Assembly: GCF_030247185.1 (NCBI RefSeq)
Contig: NC_080572.1
Location: 84,952,435-85,016,434, forward strand
Reading direction: 5' to 3'
DNA: 64,000 nucleotides
Origin: Malaya genurostris
Taxonomy: Eukaryota; Arthropoda; Insecta; Diptera; Culicidae
Made by a program: the position numbers and the translations under genes. The notes under the pieces were generated by a model. That model saw only the letters and a list, made by a program, of their open reading frames with translations. It was not told the origin of the DNA and did no database searches. This document shows positions 56,490 through 64,000 of this stretch, one piece after another (positions within the stretch are counted from its first letter, which is position 1; each line of letters opens with the position of its first letter).

Positions 56490-56789
56490 ATTTTTAACAC
56501 ACTTTACCCTATATTTCCGGATCCAGAAATCGGATCCGGATAAATTTCAGAAATTACGTATAAGGCCATAATACCTTTCATCGGAACCTAAGTTTGTGAA
56601 AATTGATCGCGCCATCTATGAGAAAAGTTGGAACACATATTTTCATTTTTTGCATATTTTAACCCATAATTCCGGAACCGGAAGTCGGATCTAAATAATA
56701 TTTAGGAATTTTGTATGGGACCACAAGACCTTTCATTTGAATCTAAGTTTGTGAAAATCGGTTCAGTCATCTCCGAGAAAAGTTTCTGA
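56490..56789 (+). repeat. CGGAACCGGAAGTCGG repeat family, block 6
   Basis: Two unit copies: CCGGATCCAGAAATCGGATC at about 56518 and TCCGGAACCGGAAGTCGGAT at 56670. Each is followed by the TTTCAT(C/T)-type and TTTGTGAAAAT(C/T)G-type lines. The spacing of about 152 bp agrees with block 3. The LINE remnant begins directly after it. Confidence 0.88.
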
Positions 56790-57612
56790 AACCAAGTATA
56801 AGAGCATACTTCGGGCCAAGAAATGTAGCTATTGGAGACATTTTGTCGAAGGTTTGTCAAGAGAAACCTCAATGAGCACTCTTTGAAATACGGCCAGACG
56901 AATGAGGAATCGTAACGTAGGAAACGAGAGTGAGGAATACTCGAACCGATGGATATTTGATTTTGCGAGGAAAGTTTGTCCAGATTCTGTTATTATTGAT
57001 AGCACTCTTGTCTTGTAACAATAACGCTCCTGGACAGAATTAAATTCAACTTGTTGAAGAATCTGTCCAATCTCCCAAATAGACGTTTGTTCCTTGAGCA
57101 AAATGTTGTTTCACCTGACTGGAGGCAAGTGAAAGTTATCGCCATTTAAAAGCAGGGAAAACCAGCTTCCAATCACAACACATATTGCCCTATTGCTATG
57201 TTGTTCTGCATCAGAAAATTGTTCGAAAATATTATTCTTCGACGTCTCGACACTTGGGTCGAGACGAACGGTTTGTTGTCAGATACTCAGTTTGGCTTCC
57301 GTAGAAATAAAGGTACGAATTATTGCCTTGCATTACTTTCGTCTGGCATCCAAATTGCCTTCGCTCAAAAACAACAAATGGCATCTGTATTTTTTGACAT
57401 TAGTGCAATTGAAGCCATTCGCTCCAACGCTGCTGGCAAAAATATACCGTTTTTCTTGAACAAAATAAAACAATACCTGAACAACATATTGAATAATAAT
57501 TATCAAGTCTATAGTCTGCGTCCCGGCTCATTGCTCCATTCCAGGTAATGAGAGATCCGATACTGTAACCAAACGTGGTGCTATTGAGAGTGAAATTTAT
57601 GAGAGACCGATT

Positions 57613-57764
57613 TTTTTTGTTTCAATTATAGAGGTTTTAACATTATTGTCATTCGCCTCTTCGGGCCAGAAAAACTTTCTGACCCTATGTGCGGGGTTGG
57701 GAATAGAACCCAGGCGGGATGCGTGAAAGGCATCGACTTACCCATCACGCTATACTCGTCCCCC
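57613..57764 (-). mobile_element. tRNA-derived SINE (family A) inside the LINE remnant
   Basis: The minus strand carries the head GGGGACGAGTATAGCGTGAT, a B box in GGGTTCTATTCCCAACCCCG, the family body and an A-run. The perfect 12-bp duplication GAGAGACCGATT flanks it at 57601-57612 and 57765-57776. It post-dates the LINE. Confidence 0.95.
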
Positions 57765-57767
57765 GAG

Positions 57768-57825
57768 AGACCGATTGCTTTCAACGAATTCTATAGAGAC
57801 CGATTGCTTTCAACGAATTCTATAG
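57768..57825 (+). repeat. 29-bp unit in tandem (two copies)
   Basis: AGACCGATTGCTTTCAACGA followed by ATTCTATAG is present twice back to back, overlapping the right target duplication of the SINE. Confidence 0.95.
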
Positions 57826-58330
57826 CGCGTCTCGCCAAACAACACTTGCCAGCTGTTCTTTAGCGATAAAGATGATCTGGGTCTGTGGATGCACTCAATT
57901 ATTCCTAAAATATCGACAATGCCATGGTTTAGGGGACTGGATGTGAGTAGGGATTTCATCCGTGTGATGTCTAGACTCATGTCCAATCACTACACGTTAG
58001 ATGCACATCTCCTTTGAATTGGACTTTCCGAGACTAATCATTGAACTTGTGGCGAAGGTTATCGCGATATTGATCATGTCGTTTGGACATGCGTGGAGTA
58101 TCGTGATGTCAAATAACTAATAAATTCCTTGCGTACCCAAGGTAGACTATCCAATGTCCCAGTTCGCGACATTCTTGCTTGTCGTGACCATCCTTACACT
58201 TCTTTATCATTTCATTATGTCCATTTTAGTTCCAATTTAAATTTTATGTTAGAGCCCTTTCTCTTCCATGAGTTCAACCAATAGCCAGCTATATTATATG
58301 AATAAAAATGATGAACTGATACAAACAAAC

Positions 58331-58767
58331 CTGAAATAGTTATAAGATCATATACAAAATAAATGTATTTTATTTAATGTAATTTATAATAGAAAATCGC
58401 TTGATAAAAACAGTGTTTAGATTAACTAATGAATACCAACAAAAACTTATGTGTATTGCCTATTAAACAAAAGTATTTATGAAAAAAATGAGTCAAAATT
58501 GTAGAGTCAATAAAATTTTCTACTATTTTCAACTTTCTTCATTAGGAAATCTTTTTCAACATCACCAACTTTCCTACGCCATTTCCCACAATTAGTTTTA
58601 GTAACATTTTCCGTTCACCGGTTCCAGAAATTTGATAACAAACTACGGTTAATGTCTGATTATGTGATGTCTCGGACGAAACAATGAGTCAAAGATGAAA
58701 CGTAAAATAAAATCAAAACATTTATGTGCACCTAGCATAAAAATCAGTGTAATCAATTTATCATCAT
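58331..58767. other. No gene recognised; AT-rich
   Basis: Nothing repeated or coding recognised. Confidence 0.35.
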
Positions 58768-59788
58768 TGTCTATATTGTTTACTTCAGATTGAGCTTGAG
58801 CTTGATCGACCACCCCTGGTTGCTACTCCGTTACTGATCGGGATTAGCTGAAATTGTACAGGGAATTTTTAGATGATCCGACCTGAGACTGGCAAATAAT
58901 CCTTCAATGTACATCTTCTGATAACCCCAGAATTGATTGATCAGTACCGGTGCCGGACAGGCCCGAATGTAGACCATCTAAGGAACGGGGAAGGGATGTT
59001 AGTCCAACACTTGTAGTTACTAGAGGCCGTGCGACTTAGTATGTTCCGGTTTCAAGATGCTCGGAAGCACCACTAAACTCACTCGCTTCCCGAGTGAAAG
59101 TTTCAACAATATCCGATATTGAAGTCCCGGGTAGTCTTGATTCACAGTTCTTAATCGTGGAAACTGAAGGAAAATTTTAAATACTATCGCATAGCGAAAA
59201 AAAAATCCTCTACTTTTTCCAAATATAAATACTTGCTACAAAAGAAACGAATGAATAGGATTTAGACAAAATAGTTGCGATAGTTGAATAGTTGACAAAA
59301 TAGTTGAATAGTTGTTTATTTGTATATTGGTTGATCTGGGCAGCCGGCTTCCGAGATCTATGTTATCTCTGATATTAACATTGTATTATTAACGGATCTT
59401 CGGAATAGTTGATTTTTATCATTCAATTTATAATCGTGAAAGGCAAGTAATAACATGGAAAAAGAAAAAATACTAAATAAAACTATTCTCAGAAGCTAAC
59501 CGAAAATTGATAAGTTGAATGAAGTTGAATGAAGAGATAATTGAGTAAAATTGAGTAATCAGATGAGAAACGTTGAAAAAATCTGATAACTGAAGGGAAA
59601 AAGACACACCTTCAATTGTCGTCTTTTACGACATGGAAACAGGAACCCAGTGGATCTATTCTTGGGTAAGTTTTTTTCCGCCGGATTCCTTACGGCATCT
59701 AGGGTGGTGCTGCCCGGAGAAAGATAATAGGCACTATCAATCTTGCAGTGGACTCCAGCCCCTTGTCTATATCGCTTACTTCAGATTG
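58768..59788 (+). repeat. 1-kb segment between ~26-bp direct repeats, unclassified
   Basis: The ends share TTGTCTATAT(T/C)G(T/C)TTACTTCAGATTG, 995 bp apart, so this may be one unit of a tandem or LTR-like repeat. Inside are conserved-looking GC-richer blocks (GACCACCCCTGGTTGCTACT near 58810, GGTGGTGCTGCCCGGAG near 59703). From memory these look like a repeat common in Aedes, but I cannot name it. No transposase or reverse transcriptase is visible. Confidence 0.4.
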
Positions 59789-59847
59789 TGGAAAAACAAA
59801 AAAATTAACCTGTACATGCTACTGAGTGAAATGAATACAAGCCAGGT

Positions 59848-59935
59848 ATTATTTATTTATTTAATTATTTATTTATTTATATATTTAATTATTTATTTAT
59901 TTATTTATTTGTTTATTTATTTATTTATTTATTAA
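59848..59935 (+). repeat. (TTTA)n microsatellite, the tail of the minus-strand LINE
   Basis: Runs of TTTATTTA with ATTAT interruptions. On the minus strand this is a (TAAA)n tail directly after the LINE 3' UTR. Confidence 0.92.
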
Positions 59936-60336
59936 ACAAAATCCATCAGACCGATGTCTAAATGGATTAACAGAGTGAGAAAAAGCCCATATGAGTTGAA
60001 AAATGTATATCATTCTCACTATCTTTTAAAACAATCACAAAAATTACATGATAACAATACAACTACTTAAAAGCTGTTACAAACAACTTATAACAAATTA
60101 AATTATCCATAGTCAGATTATTTCAGATCGGTTGGTTTTTTTAACGAAGCGGCGGGAAGGCTCTCCTAACTCAAACAACTCTTCTACTGCAGTGAATGTT
60201 CTTATGCATGTAGTAATTGGCTCGTTGTATTCGAATACAGTCCTATGGAATCTGTTCTGAAGCAGGTTTCTAATCGGTATTCGAAAAAAAGTCATAAAGC
60301 AATTCAGTAGCATCAATCTCTCCGTTGATCAACTTA

Positions 60337-60611
60337 TACCGTTTTCGTTTTTGAACCTAGACGCGGGCTACTCTGACTCCGAGTAAAACGAACACGTGGT
60401 ACGCGCCCTAAACAACAACTCATGAAAAAAAGATAAAATAAACAAACTCGGCTGGATGCGTGGTGCGACCCGAGAAAATTTTCAGAGCGAAACTACGCGA
60501 TTGGAGTCCAATCTAGAGCGACCCCAGGTTGCTAAAACAAACATATCAAACGTTGTTTGGGCGACTCTGGGTCAGCTTTCGGGCTGCTCTGATCAATAAA
60601 CGAAAACGGTA
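60337..60611. mobile_element. 275-bp MITE with TTA target duplication (PIF/Harbinger-like)
   Basis: Ends TACCGTTTTCGTTTTTGA and, on the other strand, TACCGTTTTCGTTTATTGA pair. The flanks are TTA at 60334-60336 and 60612-60614. Removing the element and one TTA restores the LINE frame as ALIIAKLINGEIDATELL. A 3-bp TTA/TAA duplication is typical of PIF/Harbinger elements. No ORF. Confidence 0.88.
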
Positions 60612-61194
60612 TTAGCAATTATCAACGCCTGTTGAGTTTTTCTACGTCGCTGTAAAGTGTCGATTTCCAATAATTGGCATCTGTCTGAATATGGTGGCAA
60701 GTTTACTGGATATCTCCACGGTAAATTTCGTAATGCCATACGAACAAATCGTTTCTGCACTCGTTCAATTCAAAGGCTTCACGATACTTGATACGAAGTC
60801 CAGATTACCGACGCGTTTTCGAGAATTGGGCGAACGAGTGAGTAATACAAAACCTTAAGGTAATCCGGGTCTTTAAAGTCCTTTGCAGTCTCAGCGATGA
60901 AACCCAATTGACGTGTTGCTTTCCAAACGATTTGTGAGCGATGAACATCGAACGTCAGTTTAGCATCCAACTGTACACCAAGATCACACACTTGATCCAC
61001 TCTAGAGATAATTGTACCATCAATGTTATAGTCAAATATGACTGGAGATGAAATCCTATGAAATGTGATGACTTGGCACTTGGCTACACTTATGATGATT
61101 TTGTTTTTCCTGCACCAATCGGTGAACAATGTAAGCAGACATTGTAGTCGCTGGCAATCATCTACACTACGAACAGTGAGATACAGTTTTAAAT

Positions 61195-61449
61195 CTGTAT
61201 AAAATGTTCAAAACGACGTATGTAACAATGAGAGATTCTCTTTGTTTACTTTCTCTTTTGATTATTACGGCACTCTTAGCAATCCTTCTCTCCAATTATT
61301 TACCGATAATAATAACTAAAGCTATCATCTTTTGATCTGCTCTGGAGAAATTACCGAAAAAAGCAGGAATATTTCGCAATAATCGAAAGAGAAAGTAAAC
61401 AAAGAGAATCTCTCAATGTTACATACGTCGTTTTGAACATTTTATACAG
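61195..61449. mobile_element. 255-bp MITE with 72-bp terminal inverted repeats
   Basis: Arms 61195-61266 and 61378-61449 (starting CTGTATAAAATGTTCAAAAC) are complementary with about two mismatches. The flanks are AAAT at 61191-61194 and 61450-61453. Removing the element plus one AAAT joins the LINE as YADDLKLYL, the expected sequence at the catalytic motif. Superfamily unassigned. Confidence 0.92.
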
Positions 61450-61799
61450 AAATCATCTGCGTAGACTAATTTACATCCGGCTCCCAAAAGCAACGCCGCA
61501 TCGTTGAAGAATAATACGAACAACAGAGGTCCTAAGTTACTACCTTGTGGAGCACCTGATTTATTCGAAAACTCGGATAATGTGCTGTGGTCTATTTTCA
61601 CGCGTAAATTCCTATCGGAAAGATATAAGCCTAACCAAGATACGAGTTGCGATGCTAATCCAAGGCGAGATAATTTGCAAAGAAGTATTTTATGATCTAT
61701 TTTGTCAAAAGCAGCTTTGAGATCGGTATAGATAACATTATCGCTCGAATAGAGCATTGAAACATATTAAAAATATATACGTTGTCTAGTGAATGTTCA

Positions 61800-62430
61800 G
61801 TAATTTCTTATTTCAACAATTTTTGCCTTTCTCATATAGAAAGGCTATGCAATCACTGTGAAAACCGACTTTTGAACCGAGGCCCGAAGGGGCGAATGCC
61901 ATATACCACTCGACTCAGTTCGTCGAGTACGCAAATTGTCTGTATGTGTATGTGCGTATGTGTGTATGTTAAATCTTTTGCACTATCTTTTCTCGGAGAT
62001 GGCTCAATTTTCACAAACTTAGATTTAAATAAAAGGTCATATAAACCCACACAAAACTCATGAATTTTGTTAGGATCCGACTTCTGGTTCCGGAATAATG
62101 GGGTAATATGTGCAAAAAAATGAAAATATGTGTACTAACTTGTTTGAGAGATGGCGTAACCGACTATTACAAACTCATATTCAAATGGATGGTCTTATGG
62201 TCTTATTCCTTTGCAAAACTTCTGAATTTCATCTTTGATCCGACTTCCTGTTTTGGAATTATAGGGTGATTAGTGTAATGATTCCAATTTCAAATTACTT
62301 TCTCTTTATTCTCTTAGATGGCGGGACCGATTTTTACAAATTTAGATTCAAATTAACGGTCTTAGTTCCATACGAAACACTGAATATCATTTGGATCCGA
62401 CTTCTGCGGTTTTTCGAAGAGTGTACTCAG
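61800..62430 (-). repeat. CGGAACCGGAAGTCGG repeat family, block 7 (inverted)
   Basis: Begins with the end module (TTCTCATATAGAAAGGCTAT, CAATCACTGTGAAAACCGAC, ACTCAGTTCGTCGAG) and a short GT tract. It continues with complements of the unit (GATCCGACTTCTGGTTCCGG at 62074, ATCCGACTTCCTGTTTTGG at 62238). Confidence 0.88.
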
Positions 62431-62899
62431 CAAGAAATTATGGAATCTACCGAGGAAGCAAATTCCCATATGACAGAATTCGTAAAATGAATGAATTTAA
62501 CAGAAAAAAAGTAGAATGGAATAATTTGATGAGATCTGATGGTCCATTAAATATTAAAAATTACAAATTCAAAGTCAAGGTAACGCAATTTTTAATTATA
62601 AATTGTCATTGACTAGACATTTCGTTACGAGAAATGCTGAATCATGTCCAGGTTAAGAAGTCTTACCCGATTATAATGAAATTAAATTATTTAATACTGA
62701 TGAGCTGAACACAAAACGCAAAGAAATAAGCATAGATCACGCCAGATACCGTATCTGGACATGTTTCGACGGTCTACAACTGTGCATCTACAAAACGACA
62801 CATGGAAAAGCTTTTACCCCTTCCCTCTCTCGAGCATCACCAATCAAAACATTATTTCCTCGTACTTAACAAGCTTCTTCATGCAAGAAAAACATCAAC
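62431..62899. other. No gene recognised
   Basis: AT-rich. The small frames at 62266-62490 and 62391-62612 straddle the repeat edge and show no motif. Confidence 0.35.
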
Positions 62900-63830
62900 A
62901 CTCAAGTCGAGTTGGGAAAAATAAACTTAATTAGAAATGTTTTATTCAGTTTTAATAAACCCCACTTTTACCGCACTGTTTTCCTTCCAGCACCCTCACC
63001 ATTAAATGTTTATTCTTTTACAGCATCTGCATCTGCATCGGCAAGTGCAAAACTCTTTTCCATCGCAACAAACATATGTTCCGCCTCGGCAGCTCGTGTA
63101 TTTATACTTTTTTCCTCCTTATCCTTTTCACGAGCTGTAAAACGTCTTGCATCCTCATCAACATCATCGTCGTCCTTGATACCGGGCCAGACAGGGAACC
63201 AGTTTCCTTGCGGTGGAACACATTTCAAAAGCAAACGAACGCGTTCGCCAACACACATTTCACATTCACGATTTCGAAACCGCATGCAACTCCAACTTAC
63301 GGTTCTCTGCCCTTCTCCACAACGGCATTGCCGTTCATCTCAACCAACAGGACTTCTTGCTTCGGAAAGGTGGCATCGGGTCGAAGTGACGTATGGCGGG
63401 GGATGCACACATCAAGTGCATCCTTCTCACACTTTTGCTGCTCGAGATCGAATGAGGAATGACTCGCCGAGAAAGGGAAAATAAAATCACAAACACCCAC
63501 GCACACACCCCCCCTATCCCATCGCTCATCCTCACCGTAAGCCGTTCCTTAATTTCGCTGGAAAAACTCGGTAAAACTTATACTGAACTTATTTATTTGC
63601 TTTTCGGTGAATGGATTTTTCTCCACTTTCTGTTCGTGCACTTCTTGGCAGCACAGAAAACGAGGTGGTTTTTGATGACTGCTTCAAATAAAAACTGCAC
63701 CATTTCGATCCGACGAAAAGTGTTCGTTGGATAAAAAATGAGGAAAAAACAGAAACACATCGTATCATGACATCATCAGCATCATCACCATCAACAAAAT
63801 CAGTGTTTTGAATTTCCATCCTTGAAGCAA
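62900..63830. other. Unique GC-richer island containing a candidate exon
   Basis: Not repeated elsewhere in the window, with GCATCT/GCATCG and CATCATC low-complexity runs (63023-63050, 63156-63175, 63767-63795). The plus-strand frame at 62912-63484 (190 codons) is long but low in complexity (ASASASASA, SSTSSSS) and unlikely to be real. The minus strand carries the candidate exon described separately. Confidence 0.4.
63301..63437 (-). CDS. Candidate internal coding exon, function unknown
   Basis: On the minus strand an acceptor-like pyrimidine stretch (TTTTATTTTCCCTTTCTCGG) leads to CGAGCAG at plus 63438-63444. An open frame follows: KCEKDALDVCIPRHTSLRPD, then ATFPKQEVLLVEMNGNAVVE, then KGREP. 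The frame ends at CC|GTAAGT, a perfect donor (plus 63295-63300). Third codon positions are GC-rich, unlike the non-coding surroundings, and the peptide is of ordinary complexity. I do not recognise the family. The acceptor choice is uncertain, since other AGs lie upstream. No partner exon was found. Confidence 0.35.
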
Positions 63831-64000
63831 TAGTTCAGTGAATCATGTAGTAACCTAGTAATTCGTAGAATTGTAACAAATATATTTTTTTTTCAAATAC
63901 GGTGGTGGTTAGCTCAATTTGTCCATGTTTCATATCGTATTGTTCTTTCTTTATATGCGGTGATTCGTTCATTCATTGTGTAAGTAATGTGGGGAACATG
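63831..64000. other. Window end, nothing recognised
   Basis: AT-rich, with a short T-run at about 63885-63893. Confidence 0.35.

Larger units (their letters stand above)
56795..58330 (+). mobile_element. Non-LTR retrotransposon (LINE) remnant, Jockey/I-like
   Basis: Read in pieces on the plus strand. 56800-57000 gives AKKCSYWRHFVEGLSRETSM and NRWIFDFARKVCPDS, a segment before the reverse transcriptase. 57140-57410 gives GKPASNHNTYCPIAMLFCIR, LLSDTQFGFRRNKGTNYCLA and MASVFFDI, the first RT motifs, with D in FFDI at motif A. The catalytic YADD part is deleted. 57935-58120 gives a C-terminal zinc-knuckle-like region (CTCGEGYRDIDHVVWTCVEY) with two stops. A SINE is inserted at 57613-57764. Exact clade uncertain. 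Confidence 0.8.
59848..61757 (-). mobile_element. 5'-truncated LINE with two MITEs inside it
   Basis: Minus-strand translation from 61757 gives RT motif A (YTDLKAAFDKIDH), motif B (SGAPQGSNLGPLLF) and motif C (KLVYADD). A MITE at 61195-61449 interrupts it. Then come LYLTVRSVDDCQRLQCLL, FTDWCRKNKIIISVAKCQVI, VDQVCDLGVQLDAKLTFDVH and RPILENASVIWTSYQVS, where a Trp codon has become a stop at about 60779. A second MITE at 60337-60611 follows, then NEPITTCIRTFTAVEELFEL and the true stop at 60113-60115. A 3' UTR and a (TAAA)n tail complete it. Clade Jockey/CR1-like. Few lesions apart from insertions, so comparatively young. Confidence 0.88.

Noticed and set aside
56829..57101. 90-codon minus-strand ORF
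   Set aside because: It is antisense to the LINE remnant, whose plus-strand reading gives recognisable retrotransposon motifs.
62912..63484. 190-codon plus-strand ORF
   Set aside because: Low-complexity (ASASASASA, SSTSSSS), with overlapping open frames on the other strand in GC-rich DNA. The minus strand has the better splice signals.
1..64000. Endogenous viral elements, which are common in some mosquito genomes
   Set aside because: I looked for polymerase, nucleoprotein and glycoprotein-like motifs in the longer frames and saw none. The reverse transcriptase motifs present belong to LINEs.

Overview
This is an AT-rich piece of an animal nuclear genome, almost certainly from a mosquito (Culicidae). 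Four remnants of ITmD37E-type Tc1/mariner transposons support this, a group described mainly from mosquitoes. So do tRNA-derived SINEs, mosquito-type non-LTR retrotransposons, many MITEs, and a dispersed repeat with GGCCCTCCGGGCC and CGGAACCGGAAGTCGG blocks that I associate, from memory, with culicine genomes. Nothing here is bacterial: there are no operons, rRNAs, CRISPR arrays or ribosome binding sites. I found no convincing viral integration.  Layout: 1-12 kb holds three ITmD37E elements (1-873, 6653-7734, 10759-12041), SINEs, a MITE and another Tc1/mariner remnant. 12.3-16 kb is AT-rich repeat. 16.3-19.3 kb is an unusual GC-richer, CT/GA-rich island that may be a promoter plus long 5' exon of a minus-strand gene. 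20-21.5 kb has a LINE tail and a mariner remnant with an internal inverted duplication. 21.8-26 kb is a 4-kb satellite of a 15-bp unit with higher-order structure. 27.57-28.25 kb carries the only convincing intact protein-coding gene, an intronless 225-codon ORF of unknown function. Right behind it is a 2.7-kb insertion bounded by a perfect 25-bp direct repeat and containing a 0.9-kb tandem duplication. 31-35 kb and 38.3-42 kb are large blocks of the CGGAACCGGAAGTCGG repeat family in opposite orientations, on either side of a unique island (35.8-38.2 kb). 42.4-49.2 kb has a TIR element, a tRNA-like relic, an ITmD37E relic, a SINE, another unique island and a transposase N-terminus. 50-54.2 kb has a 117-bp minisatellite, more of the repeat family with a TA-flanked MITE inside it, and a 693-bp near-perfect palindrome. 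56.8-61.8 kb has two LINE remnants; the second is interrupted by two MITEs whose removal restores the reading frame. 62.9-63.8 kb is another unique island with a candidate coding exon.  How it fits together: the window looks like intergenic or long-intron sequence built by nested transposition. The unique islands at 16-19, 47.4-48.5, 55.1-55.9 and 62.9-63.8 kb each carry a strong 5' splice donor on the minus strand, so they could be exons or alternative first exons of one long minus-strand gene. That is inference. I found no new multi-gene system. The most distinctive signals are the structured satellite, the giant palindrome, the inverted duplication inside the mariner relic, the frame-restoring nested MITEs, the repeat-borne ETS-like motifs and the uncharacterised gene.
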